Origin: Chloroflexota bacterium
GTDB lineage: Bacteria > Chloroflexota > Anaerolineae > Promineifilales > Promineifilaceae
DNA length: 64,000 nt
Reading direction: 5' to 3'
NCBI GenBank assembly: GCA_022616275.1
Contig: JAKEFB010000157.1
Coordinates: 1-64,000, forward strand
The position numbers and the translations under genes were made by a program. The notes below the pieces were generated by a model. The model ran no database searches. It was not told the DNA's origin and saw only the letters and a program-made list of their open reading frames with translations. Shown piece after piece: positions 17,549 to 25,399 of the stretch. How positions within the stretch are numbered: position 1 is the first letter of the stretch; every line of letters begins with the position of its first letter.

Positions 17549-18637
17549 ATGAGTGAAGAAAAGACGAAAGACGGCGGAACCATCCTGCGCGTCACCATTG
17601 ACCTGGCCCTCGAGCCGCCGGGCGCCTTCGACCTTTTGGTTGAGGAGCTGGCCGCCGCGCTGGCCCGAGTGGGGATTGGCTTCGCGCCGGGTGCGAACGG
17701 CCGCCTGAGCCAGGGTGAGTTTGAAGTCGGACGTGTCGTCTCCTGGGAACCCGGCCGGCGGATCTTGCTCCAATGGCGTCAGGCCAACTGGCAGCCGGAG
17801 GAGGTGACCAGCGTCGAATTGCGGCTGGAGCCGGTGGGCGGCGGCACGCGGGTCGTGCTGGAGCACCGTGATTGGGGCCGCCTGATTGGCGACCCTGGCG
17901 AGCTGGCCGGCTGGTTTGCCGGCGAACTGGCCGCGCCGCTGCTGCGGGCGATGGCCCCCGCCGCCTTCGGGGACTGGCTCACCGACCGCTGGGCGCGCCG
18001 CCCGTCAGGCCCGCAATCGCGCGCCGTCTACCGTGACCCCGTTTACCACTACCCCAACTTCCGCGTCATCCTGGCTGAACTGGCCTTGACCCCGGCCGAT
18101 TACCTGGTCGAGGTGGGCTGCGGGGGCGGCGCGCTCCTCAAGGACGCGCTGCGCAGCGGTTGCCGCGCCGCCGCAGTGGACCACAGCCCGGACATGGTCC
18201 AACTCGCCAGGGAAGTCAACCACGAGGCGGTGGCCGAGGGCCGGCTGGAGATCCGGCAAGCCAAGGCCGATAGCTTACCATTCCCCGACGCCACTTTTAC
18301 GTGCGCGGCCATGACCGGCGTCCTCGGCTTCCTGCCCGATCCAGTCGCCGCCCTGGGGGAGATCCGGCGCGTGCTCGTGGCCGGTGGCCGGCTCGTGGTC
18401 CTGGGCAGCGACCCCGAGGAGCGAGGAACGCTGGCCGCGCCCGAACCAATGGCCTCCCGCTTGCGCTTCTACGATGACGACGACCTCCAGCGGCTGGCCG
18501 TTGAGGCTGGCTTGGCGGAGGTCCGCGTGGTGCGGCAGGACCTCGAGCCGTTCGCGCGCGAGGCGGGCGTCCCGGAGGAACACGTTCCGCTCTTTGCCGG
18601 ACCGGGTGCGCGCTTCCTGCTGGCTCGCAAAGGCTGA
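17549..18637 (+). CDS. SRPBCC-SAM methyltransferase fusion protein
   Basis: A 362-residue two-domain protein. Residues about 10-145 look like an AHSA1/SRPBCC domain ('RVTIDLALEPPGAFDLLVEEL', 'GRILLQWRQANW'). Residues about 160-362 are a class I methyltransferase with motif I 'VEVGCGGG' (about 187-194), a 'DHSPDMV' acidic turn and the post-I region 'ADSLPFPDATFTCAAMTGVL', typical of ubiE/COQ5-like small-molecule enzymes. The SRPBCC domain could bind the hydrophobic acceptor; that is inference. I chose the ATG at 17549; an in-frame ATG at 17528 has no better ribosome site. It lies 41 bp after the response regulator. Confidence 0.75.
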   Translation: MSEEKTKDGGTILRVTIDLALEPPGAFDLLVEELAAALARVGIGFAPGANGRLSQGEFEVGRVVSWEPGRRILLQWRQANWQPEEVTSVELRLEPVGGGTRVVLEHRDWGRLIGDPGELAGWFAGELAAPLLRAMAPAAFGDWLTDRWARRPSGPQSRAVYRDPVYHYPNFRVILAELALTPADYLVEVGCGGGALLKDALRSGCRAAAVDHSPDMVQLAREVNHEAVAEGRLEIRQAKADSLPFPDATFTCAAMTGVLGFLPDPVAALGEIRRVLVAGGRLVVLGSDPEERGTLAAPEPMASRLRFYDDDDLQRLAVEAGLAEVRVVRQDLEPFAREAGVPEEHVPLFAGPGARFLLARKG

Positions 18638-18666
18638 ACGGCGCTCAACCTTCAAGTCAGCACCCG

Positions 18667-18695
18667 TTGACCCCAGAACCCTTGTTCTATATAAT
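18667..18695 (+). promoter_or_regulatory. Sigma70-type promoter for the DUF3224 gene
   Basis: TTGACC (18667-18672), 17-bp spacer, TATAAT (18690-18695). Leader to the ATG at 18780 is about 78 nt. Confidence 0.75.
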
Positions 18696-18779
18696 CCCGG
18701 CACTTGAACATGTTATTGCAGGCGCTTGGTGGCCAAACGAGACAACAAGGCCTGCCAGGCCCAATGGAAAGGAGCTAAC

Positions 18780-19178
18780 ATGACGACCCAGGCAACAGCC
18801 ACATTTGAAATAAGGAGTTGGGATGAAAAACCCACCAACGAAATGGAGGGCGGGCCAAAGCTTACCCGCGCCAGCGTGACCAAAGCTTACCAGGGGGACA
18901 TTGAGGGAGAGGGAACGCTGGAGTACTTGCTGGTCTACCTCGACGACGGCACGGCCGGCTTCATTGGCCTGGAGCGGATCACCGGCCGCATCGGCGAGCG
19001 GTCGGGGAGCTGCGTGCTCCAACATAGCGGGATATTTGAAGGTGGTCTGGCCAAGTCCACCTGGTCTGTCATCCCAGGCTCGGCCACCGGGGAGCTACAC
19101 GGCCTGCGCGGCCAGGGCAAGTTCGACGCCGGCCACGAAGAGCGCCACCCCGTAACGCTTGACTACGACTTTGAGTGA
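18780..19178 (+). CDS. DUF3224 domain-containing protein
   Basis: A 132-residue protein with GGAG eight bases before the ATG at 18780; in-frame codons back to 18726 lie within the leader and are rejected. Sequence features 'ATFEIRSWDEKP', 'RASVTKAYQGDIEGEG' and 'GIFEGG' match what I remember of DUF3224, a small beta-barrel (allene-oxide-cyclase-like) family of unknown function. It has its own strong promoter and no operon partner. Confidence 0.8.
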   Translation: MTTQATATFEIRSWDEKPTNEMEGGPKLTRASVTKAYQGDIEGEGTLEYLLVYLDDGTAGFIGLERITGRIGERSGSCVLQHSGIFEGGLAKSTWSVIPGSATGELHGLRGQGKFDAGHEERHPVTLDYDFE

Positions 19179-19225
19179 CGGTTAACCATCCTTTCACTTG
19201 TTACTTTATTTAGGAGAAGAATAGA

Positions 19226-19768
19226 ATGGGCGCATCGGGTTGGGCTTATTATATTCCTTTTGATCCCGACATCAGCAAAGCGCTGCAACAACTTAAAGAA
19301 CGTGTTTTCAAGGCTGGTGACTACCTCTCAATTTACACCAAAGCAGAACTAATGGACTATCTTGTAAAGGAACTCCTGGTGCTTGAGAACACCAACCCCA
19401 GATCCGATAGTGAAGAGTCTTTGTTTGAGGAGTACCTCACTCACTTCAAGCAACTCAAATCCCTACCTGAACCTACAACCATTGAGGAACAAATCAGGGA
19501 GCTATTAGCCGTCAATCGGGAAAATGGCTCTCATTCTATCCTTGATATAAACGGTATTTCGCCTAAACCTGGCTTTGGGTTGGCTGCTCCCCTTTCCGAG
19601 CAGGAGCTATTAAATCTATTTGGCACAGACAAACCAACAGAGGAGATGATTAAGAGTCAAGAAAATGTGCTGATGGATCTGCGTAGTCGATGGGAAGCGA
19701 CATACGTCATTGTTTACAAAGATGGAGAACCCGAATGGATTTACTTTTGCGGATTTTCAGGTGATTGA
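19226..19768 (+). CDS. Hypothetical protein, AT-richer than its neighbours
   Basis: A 180-residue soluble protein with TTAGGAG before the ATG. It opens with 'GASGWAYYIPFDPDIS', is rich in Glu/Leu helices and ends with 'YVIVYKDGEPEWIYFCGFSGD', an alpha/beta layout suggestive of a small immunity- or toxin-associated protein, though nothing supports a role. Base composition is visibly lower in GC than the flanking genes, which may reflect transfer. I do not recognise the family. Confidence 0.65.
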   Translation: MGASGWAYYIPFDPDISKALQQLKERVFKAGDYLSIYTKAELMDYLVKELLVLENTNPRSDSEESLFEEYLTHFKQLKSLPEPTTIEEQIRELLAVNRENGSHSILDINGISPKPGFGLAAPLSEQELLNLFGTDKPTEEMIKSQENVLMDLRSRWEATYVIVYKDGEPEWIYFCGFSGD

Positions 19769-19779
19769 GGAGTATGAAG

Positions 19780-19832
19780 TCACCCCGTCACCTTGTCACC
19801 TGTCACCTTGTCACCTTGTCTCCCTCTCTCCC
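19780..19832. repeat. TCACCTTG-word repeat tract
   Basis: Reiterated CACCTTGT/CACCTGT words between the convergent orphan and EamA genes; the EamA stop codon lies inside it. Confidence 0.8.
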
Positions 19833-20692
19833 CCGCCCCCGGCCGCCAGCAGCGCCCCGCCGACAATGAGCAGCGCCGCGGCGGCCACTATCCAGGTTGC
19901 TTCGGCCAGCCCCAGGAGCACGAGTAAAAGCGTAGATAGCAGCGGAGCGGCGTAGGAAAAGGCGCCCAGCGTCCGGATATTGCCCCGCTTCACCCCGTAG
20001 TCCCAGGTGTAAAAGGCGGCGCCGACCGGCCCCAGCCCCAGCCCCAAAACGGCCAGCCACTCCCGGCCGCCCGGCCAGACCGTCGTTTCCAGCACCAGGT
20101 GGGAGATCGCCGCCAGCCCGGCGGTCACGCCGCAAAAGCCGGCCACGGCGCTGGTGGGAACGGCCCCGAAAAAGCGGGAGAGGAGGGAGTAGCTGGACCA
20201 GGTCAGGGCGCAGCCAATGGCCAGCAGGTAGCCCAGCCCGTAGCGGGCGTCGAAGGCCAGCCGCTCCCCTTTGGTCACCAGCAAGACCGCGCCCAGAAAG
20301 CTAACGGTCGCGCCCACGAGGTGAAAACAGCGCAGCCTTTCGCCGGGCAGCAGGGCCGAAAAGACGACGATGAGCAGCGGCCACAAGTAGGCGATCAGGC
20401 TGGCCTCCACGGCCGGGGCGTTGCGCAGGGCCATAAAGTACAGAAAGTGGTAGCCAAAGAGGCCATAAATTCCCAGCAGCCAGACCCGCCTCGGCAGCCG
20501 TAAATGGTCGCGCACCCGGCCGCCCTGCCGCCACCACAAGAGCAGGCCAATGAGAAAGGCCAGGGCAAAAGACATGGCCGTCAACTGGAAGGGCGGCAGC
20601 GATCCGCTCAACGCCGTCAGCGAGGCCAGCGTGGCCCACGTCAGGATGGCCGTCGCCCCAATCATCGTGGCCCGCCTCTCTGCTCTACTCAT
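19811..20692 (-). CDS. EamA/DMT-superfamily exporter (YddG-like)
   Basis: A 293-residue protein with ten predicted membrane helices in two EamA halves. The start 'ATMIGATAILTWATLASLTAL' and 'PPFQLTAMSFALAFL' resemble YddG-type exporters of aromatic amino acids and related metabolites. The ATG overlaps the stop of the methyltransferase gene by 8 bp, so it is the last gene of a coupled run and probably exports that cluster's product or a related amino acid (inference). Confidence 0.85.
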   Translation of the reverse strand: MSRAERRATMIGATAILTWATLASLTALSGSLPPFQLTAMSFALAFLIGLLLWWRQGGRVRDHLRLPRRVWLLGIYGLFGYHFLYFMALRNAPAVEASLIAYLWPLLIVVFSALLPGERLRCFHLVGATVSFLGAVLLVTKGERLAFDARYGLGYLLAIGCALTWSSYSLLSRFFGAVPTSAVAGFCGVTAGLAAISHLVLETTVWPGGREWLAVLGLGLGPVGAAFYTWDYGVKRGNIRTLGAFSYAAPLLSTLLLVLLGLAEATWIVAAAALLIVGGALLAAGGGGERETR

Positions 20693-21422
20693 GTTTACTG
20701 GCTGAAAGGAACAACATCAACGGGATCCGCTTCCGGCGGTTATAGGTTGCCTCGTCGGCAAACAGCGCCCGCTGCGGCCGCGACTCGCGCAATTTGTCCA
20801 CCCGGAAACCGGCCGAGCGCAGGGCCATAAAGTAGTCCTCCACCGTCCGGTGGTATTTGACCACCTCCCCACCCAGCCAGGTGGTGACCCGCCGGCCTGT
20901 CTCAAAGTAGTCATCCACGATCCACTCTTGCCGCGCGCCGCCGGCCGCCCAGGCGCGATCACAGGAGGTAATGACCGGGTGCTCGACGGAGAAAATGAAC
21001 CGGCCGCCGGCTACCAGGGCCTGGTAAACGTGGCCAAAAATAGGGCCAATTTCCGCGACGTAGTGCAGGGCCAGCCGGGACGTGACCAGGTCAAAGCGCT
21101 GCGCCGGGTAAGACCACGTTTCCATCTGATCGTGGACCACCTCGCCGGCCGTGCCGGCCAGGGTGGCCCGGGCCAGCTCGACCATCTTATGCGAGCCTTC
21201 GACGCCCAGGTAGGAACGGCAGCCTTTGGCCAGCGCCTCGCGGCCGAAGCCGGCTCCGCCGCAGCCCAGATCGAGAATGCGCAGACCGGCCAGCTCCCCG
21301 GCCAGCCCGTCAAAGACCGGCTTCTCCAGCGTATCAACGGCGTTGGCCGCCTCGGCCCGCCTGGCCACGTAGGTCGCGAAGACCGCCTCGTCATCGAAAA
21401 ATTCAGGACCGTTGTAGCCCAT
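20685..21422 (-). CDS. Class I SAM-dependent methyltransferase
   Basis: A 245-residue enzyme. GAGG precedes the ATG at 21422; a TTG four codons earlier is less likely. Motif I is 'ILDLGCGGAGFGREAL', followed by 'GVEGSHKMV' and 'FDLVTSRLALHYV', typical of type 11/12 small-molecule methyltransferases. The acceptor is unknown. The gene overlaps the frameshifted GNAT upstream by 20 bp and the exporter downstream by 8 bp. Confidence 0.85.
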   Translation of the reverse strand: MGYNGPEFFDDEAVFATYVARRAEAANAVDTLEKPVFDGLAGELAGLRILDLGCGGAGFGREALAKGCRSYLGVEGSHKMVELARATLAGTAGEVVHDQMETWSYPAQRFDLVTSRLALHYVAEIGPIFGHVYQALVAGGRFIFSVEHPVITSCDRAWAAGGARQEWIVDDYFETGRRVTTWLGGEVVKYHRTVEDYFMALRSAGFRVDKLRESRPQRALFADEATYNRRKRIPLMLFLSASKHE

Positions 21423-21959
21423 TGTGTTCCTCAAACTCCTCCACCGTCATACCAAACCGGATAACGTCCACAAAGCGCCCCTGGGTGAAGAACATCCGGC
21501 GATGGACGCCCTCTCGCTGGAAGCCAAGCTTCTCGTGTAGCCTGATAGAGGCCGCGTTGTCGGCATAGACCGGCACGGTCACTTTCTGGTAGCGTAACTC
21601 CCTAAAGTAATAGCCCAACACCAGCAAAATGGCCTCGCCGGCGTAGCTTTTGCCCGGTGCTCCGGCGCAACGTCCACCCCATAGCTAAACGTGCCGTAGC
21701 GGGGATTACAGTCGTGGGTGCTGATCGAACCGGCCGGCTCGCCGTTCTCACTCTCAATCACCCAGTGAAAAGCATCGCCGGTGAGCTTCTGTTGCGACTT
21801 CTCCTCCGCCCAGGCCCGAACGGCCGCGTCGGAAATAGGCGGCCAGACGAAATCAAGGTAGCGGGCACGCTCGCTGTCCAGGTTCCAGCGAATGAAATGC
21901 CCGGCGTCGGCCGGCTCGATGCCTCGCAAGCGCACCTTCTTTCCCTGCCAGTAATTCAT
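21403..21959 (-). pseudogene. GNAT acetyltransferase broken by a one-base frameshift
   Basis: Two overlapping frames together make one RimJ/RimL-like acetyltransferase of about 185 residues. The first (ATG at 21959) runs from 'GKKVRLRGIEPADAGHFIRW' to 'GVDVAPEHR'; homology then shifts to the other frame at 'KSYAGEAILLVLGYYFRELRYQ' and continues through 'VYADNAASIRLHEKLGFQREG' to the stop at 21403. The switch falls at the acetyl-CoA loop, next to an A4 run (TTTT on + at 21648-21651), where one missing base explains it. It may be a true mutation, programmed slippage or a sequencing error. The ATG overlaps the radical SAM stop. Confidence 0.8.
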
Positions 21960-23035
21960 CGTACAACTGGACGCTTATAAATAAAACAGCCGTCACAAAG
22001 CGTGTGGGCTGCAGCGATAGGCTTCCGGGCAAACAGCGCTCGCGATTTCTGGTAACTGTGGCTATTCCAGACTGTCTCCAGGTCGTCGTGCAGCAAGCAG
22101 CCAAACTCGTCCCGCTCCTGGTAAGCAAAACAACAGGGCGTTACGCCTCCCTTGGGGTTGACGAACATCGTCCGGTACAAAAAGGAGCAGGCCTGTTCAA
22201 ATAAGAAGCCATCACGCCGCATGACGGCCGGGTTCATTTGCCAGAAAGCGCGGTTTAGAGGCATCCACTCGGTTTCGGCCGCGGTTTGTTCAGGGCTGGC
22301 GATCAGGCTATACCTCTCTCGTGGCAAAACAGGGAAAACCGGGCGAAATTCGATGCCCAACTCCCCGGCCAGCCTCTGGGCCGGCTTCATCTCGTGCTCA
22401 TTATGCCGGAAGACAATAAACTGCCACTCGACGATCGGTGTCCTACTCTGCAAGCGCCGCCGGGCTTCGACAATAGCGCGCAGATTGCGGAAAACCAGCC
22501 CAATATCACCCCTAACCCGGTACTGCTGGTATACCTCTTGGGTAACGCCATCCAGGGAAACAATCAACCTGTCCAGGCCCGATTCAACCAACAAATCGCC
22601 CAGATGCTCTTTTTCGACATTCAGGTTCGAGCTTAAGGCATGGGCAATGCCATACCGGCGGGTCAGGTGGATAAGGTCAAAAATCTCTTTGTTGAGCAAC
22701 GGCTCTCCCCAGCTATACAGTTGAATCCTGATGGCGTACCGGTGGACTTTCTCCAGAATGCGCCGGTAGTCCTGCAGCTTCATCATCCCCCTGGCGTTCT
22801 GCTTCAGGCCATTTCCCGTGGCGCAGAGAGGACAACGAAGGTTGCAAACGTCGCACGGGTCAATGTAGTACCAATAAGGCTTGCTGCGTAACCGGGTGCG
22901 CCTGGCCAGGCGCTCGGCCTCAGCCAGTAGGGCGTTGGCCGCCTTGTGGCGACCAAAGCGACGCAAATAGTAAACCGATCGAGGAAAATATCCGGCAACC
23001 CTGCTCGCCGTCGCTAAAAGATTACGCCTCTTCAC
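21956..23035 (-). CDS. Radical SAM protein with C-terminal SPASM domain
   Basis: About 359 residues. The [4Fe-4S]-SAM motif is C64-x3-C68-x2-C71 ('CNLRCPLC'), followed by 'SWGEPLLNKEIFDLI' and the barrel, then a SPASM-type auxiliary cluster region with 'CSFLYRTMFVNPKGGVTPCC' and terminal 'CDGC'. SPASM enzymes modify peptides, proteins or small molecules. The start is uncertain: the frame extends to a TTG at 23059 inside a CAAGGTGA repeat; I chose the GTG at 23035, preceded by the repeat's own AAGGTG. Its stop overlaps the GNAT start (ATGA). No obvious precursor peptide was seen nearby. Confidence 0.85.
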   Translation of the reverse strand: MKRRNLLATASRVAGYFPRSVYYLRRFGRHKAANALLAEAERLARRTRLRSKPYWYYIDPCDVCNLRCPLCATGNGLKQNARGMMKLQDYRRILEKVHRYAIRIQLYSWGEPLLNKEIFDLIHLTRRYGIAHALSSNLNVEKEHLGDLLVESGLDRLIVSLDGVTQEVYQQYRVRGDIGLVFRNLRAIVEARRRLQSRTPIVEWQFIVFRHNEHEMKPAQRLAGELGIEFRPVFPVLPRERYSLIASPEQTAAETEWMPLNRAFWQMNPAVMRRDGFLFEQACSFLYRTMFVNPKGGVTPCCFAYQERDEFGCLLHDDLETVWNSHSYQKSRALFARKPIAAAHTLCDGCFIYKRPVVR

Positions 23036-23072
23036 CTTGTCACCTTGCCACCTTGTCAATAATTAGCGTTCG

Positions 23073-23133
23073 ATAACCTCCCGGAGGTTTAACACCAGAG
23101 GTTGGCAGCAGGCATTAACCTCCGGGAGGTTAT
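23073..23133. repeat. 61-bp hairpin element, copy 1
   Basis: A 17-bp arm (23073-23089) pairs perfectly with 23117-23133; the arms carry AACCTCCGGGAGGTT. The loop reads CACCAGAGGTTGGCAG. A near-identical copy is at 31641. The AIR-synthase-like gene's stop codon lies in the right arm. Confidence 0.88.
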
Positions 23134-24173
23134 TTCGGTCTGCCAGCAAAGAGGCGGGCAATTTCATCGCGTTCCGGCCGGATAACCTGCTCCCGCTCCC
23201 CGGCCTGCTCAAACCACACCGCCGGCGGCCCCGCCTCGACCCGCCCAATCTCGGCGCAGACGATCCCCCCGGTTTCAATAGCCTGGCGCACGGCCGGCGC
23301 GTCTCCGGCGGCCACGGCCAGCAGCAAGGCCCCCGAAGCAATAGCCGCCAGCGGGTCCAGCCCCAGGAAGCGGCACAGCCGGGCCGAAAGCGGCGGGATG
23401 GGGACGGCCGCCCGGTCCACCACCAGCGACCGGCCGCTGGCTTCGGCCAGCTCCCACAGCGCGCCGACCAGCCCGCCCTCCGTCGGGTCGTGCATGGCCG
23501 TCACCCGGCCGGCCTGCGCGGCTGTTTGCGCCTCTGGCAGCACGCTAATGCCGGGGTCGGTCAGGAAAGCCTGGGCCTCGGCTATCTCGGCCGGGCTGAA
23601 AGCCCCGGCCAGCCGGCCGGCAAACTCCCGGGCCAGGATGGCCGTGGCCTCAATGGGAACGCCCTTGGTCAACAACAGGCGGTCGCCCGGCCTGGCCCCC
23701 TGCGGCGTCACCAGGCGCTGCCGCTCTACCTCGCCAACCATCGTTCCCACGACCACCGGCCGATCCAGGCCATAGGTGATTTCCGTATGCCCACCAATCA
23801 CGGCCAGGCCTAGCGCCCGGCAGGCGTCGTAAATTTGCCGGCCGATTTGCTCGACCAGTGCGGCCGTCGTCTGTCCCTCCGGCAACAGTAACGTCACCAG
23901 CAGCCAGCGCGGCGCGGCCCCGGTGGTAGCAATGTCGTTGGCGTTCACCTGGACCAGGTACCAGCCGATTTCATCGGTGGCAAAAGTAATCGGGTCCGAC
24001 TTGTAGACCAGGCATACGTCGCCGTATTCGACGACGGCGCAGTCCAGCCCCGGGCCAGGCTTGACCAGGACGCGCGGGTCGTCCACCGGCGCCTGGGCCA
24101 GGAGCTTGGCCAGTAGATCGGCCGGTAATTTGCCGACCGGTAAAGTGTCACGTTTTTCCGTGTCAGGTGTCAT
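23130..24173 (-). CDS. AIR synthase-related / HypE-like ATP-binding protein
   Basis: A 347-residue member of the PurM/ThiL/SelD/HypE superfamily. Visible signatures: 'GPGLDCAVVEYGD' and 'DPITFATDEIGWYLVQVNANDIATTGAAPRW' (ATP/metal site), 'IGGHTEIT' and 'MHDPTEGGLVGALWELAEASG', closest in memory to the HypE-like AIR-synthase proteins. There is no HypE-type C-terminal Pro-Arg-Ile-Cys tail and no hydrogenase maturation gene nearby, so HypE function is doubtful. The first ten residues (MTPDTEKRDT) are encoded by an ACACCTGACAC-type intergenic repeat. It heads the minus-strand run and diverges from an AraC regulator. Confidence 0.8.
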   Translation of the reverse strand: MTPDTEKRDTLPVGKLPADLLAKLLAQAPVDDPRVLVKPGPGLDCAVVEYGDVCLVYKSDPITFATDEIGWYLVQVNANDIATTGAAPRWLLVTLLLPEGQTTAALVEQIGRQIYDACRALGLAVIGGHTEITYGLDRPVVVGTMVGEVERQRLVTPQGARPGDRLLLTKGVPIEATAILAREFAGRLAGAFSPAEIAEAQAFLTDPGISVLPEAQTAAQAGRVTAMHDPTEGGLVGALWELAEASGRSLVVDRAAVPIPPLSARLCRFLGLDPLAAIASGALLLAVAAGDAPAVRQAIETGGIVCAEIGRVEAGPPAVWFEQAGEREQVIRPERDEIARLFAGRPK

Positions 24174-24183
24174 GTAAATGTGG

Positions 24184-24234
24184 CGCGATTTGCCAAATCG
24201 CGTTACAGGCGTGTGGCACGATTGGCCAAATCGT
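24184..24234. promoter_or_regulatory. Two palindromes between AIR-synthase-like and AraC genes
   Basis: CGCGATTTGCCAAATCGCG (24184-24202) is a perfect odd palindrome. A second, imperfect version (ACGATTGGCCAAATCGT) is at 24218-24234, centred 33 bp further on, about three helical turns. A regulator site is plausible; AraC is the nearest candidate. Confidence 0.5.
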
Positions 24235-24354
24235 CCGTCGTCCGTCGTCTGTCGTCAAACCCGTTTGTACCACGCCTCACCTTTTCCGTCACGCCGCACC
24301 CAAACATTTGTTCCACAGCGCAAGAAACGTCAAGCAATGGCCGGCTGCATTGGT

Positions 24355-24360
24355 TATACT
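24355..24360 (+). promoter_or_regulatory. -10 box of a possibly leaderless AraC gene
   Basis: TATACT ends 7 bases before the GTG at 24368. No Shine-Dalgarno sequence and no clear -35 box are visible. Confidence 0.4.
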
Positions 24361-24367
24361 TACGACC

Positions 24368-25249
24368 GTGTCAGATAACCCAGACTTTGGCTATTCCGAA
24401 CTGCTGCTACCGGTACTGGTCTACCTCCAGACTCACCTGGACAGCGACCTTTCCCTGGAAAGCGTAGCTCGCCAGGCCGATATGTCTCCCTACCACTTCC
24501 ACCGCATTTTTCAGGCGGCCGTCGGCGAAACGCTGAAGCAATACACCCAGCGGCTGCGCCTGGAGCGGGCAGCGTACCAGTTGAAAATCCAGGACGCCTC
24601 CATTCTTGACGTGGCCCTGGGTGTCGGCTTTCACTCGCACGAGACGTTCAGCCGGGCGTTCAAGCGCTGGTCTGGGACAACGCCCCAGGAATTTCGCGAC
24701 GCCCACGGCCACCTGCGTGCTCCCCAACCCGGCCGGGGCCAGTCGCTAAACCAGTATGCCATCCACTACGAATTGTCCCAGGTCCGGGTGCGCAAGCTGC
24801 ACCCCATTTCGGTGGCCTATTTGCGCCACACCGGCCCGTACCTGGCCGTTGGCGTCCACCTGTTCGACACCCTGATTACCTGGGCCGAATCGCGCGGCCT
24901 GTACCACGGCGACAACCTGCTTATCGGCATCGGCCACGATAGCCCGGCCACTACCCCGGCCGACAGGCTCCGCTTTGACGCCTGCCTGGAAGTGCCGGCC
25001 GGCGCTCAAGCGGAGGGCGACATCGGCACCCAGGTCATTCCACCGGGCTACTACGCCGTCACCACTTACATCGGTCCCTACGGCCGGACGCTGGAACAGG
25101 CCTACCACACCATTTTCCAGCGCCTCAGCCAGTTGGAGGAATATGACATCATCGGCCTGCCGGCCGTCGAGATCTACTGCACCACCCACCTCGACCCCGA
25201 CTACGAACTCAACCACACCGACATCTACATCCCCGTGCGCAAGAGGTGA
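24368..25249 (+). CDS. AraC-family regulator with GyrI-like effector domain
   Basis: A 293-residue regulator. The N-terminal AraC DNA-binding domain has both HTHs ('LSLESVARQADMSPYHFHRIFQ' and 'SILDVALGVGFHSHETFSRAFKR'), followed by a GyrI-like ligand domain ('VRVRKLHPISVAYLRHTGPY ... PPGYYAVTTYIGPYGRTLEQAYHTIF'). This Rob/BltR-like layout senses small hydrophobic or cationic molecules. The frame is open back to 24167, but that part crosses palindromes and lacks homology, so GTG 24368 is preferred. It diverges from the radical SAM/EamA run, a natural target. Confidence 0.85.
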   Translation: MSDNPDFGYSELLLPVLVYLQTHLDSDLSLESVARQADMSPYHFHRIFQAAVGETLKQYTQRLRLERAAYQLKIQDASILDVALGVGFHSHETFSRAFKRWSGTTPQEFRDAHGHLRAPQPGRGQSLNQYAIHYELSQVRVRKLHPISVAYLRHTGPYLAVGVHLFDTLITWAESRGLYHGDNLLIGIGHDSPATTPADRLRFDACLEVPAGAQAEGDIGTQVIPPGYYAVTTYIGPYGRTLEQAYHTIFQRLSQLEEYDIIGLPAVEIYCTTHLDPDYELNHTDIYIPVRKR

Positions 25250-25390
25250 CAGGGAATAGGGAACAGGGGACAGGGGGCAAGTGTGCAAGTGGCAGGGGGC
25301 AAGTGTGCAGGTGGCAGGTGGGTAAGGAACTTGCAGACTTGCAGACTCGCAAACTCATCACTCATCACTCATTACTCATCACTTTCTGAA
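25250..25390. repeat. Reiterated-word intergenic tract
   Basis: Words GGGGACAGGG, GCAAGTGTGCAGGTGGCA, CTTGCAGA and CATCACTCATCACT follow each other over about 140 bp. The AAGGAGG for the next gene lies just after it. Confidence 0.8.
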
Positions 25391-25399
25391 GGAGGTCCT

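Noticed and set aside
23130-24173. Second selD
   Set aside because: Lacks the catalytic Cys/Sec-x-Cys-Lys loop and has HypE-like sequence.
24167-24367. N-terminal extension of the AraC regulator
   Set aside because: Crosses two palindromes, Cys/Arg-rich without homology; homology starts after 24368.
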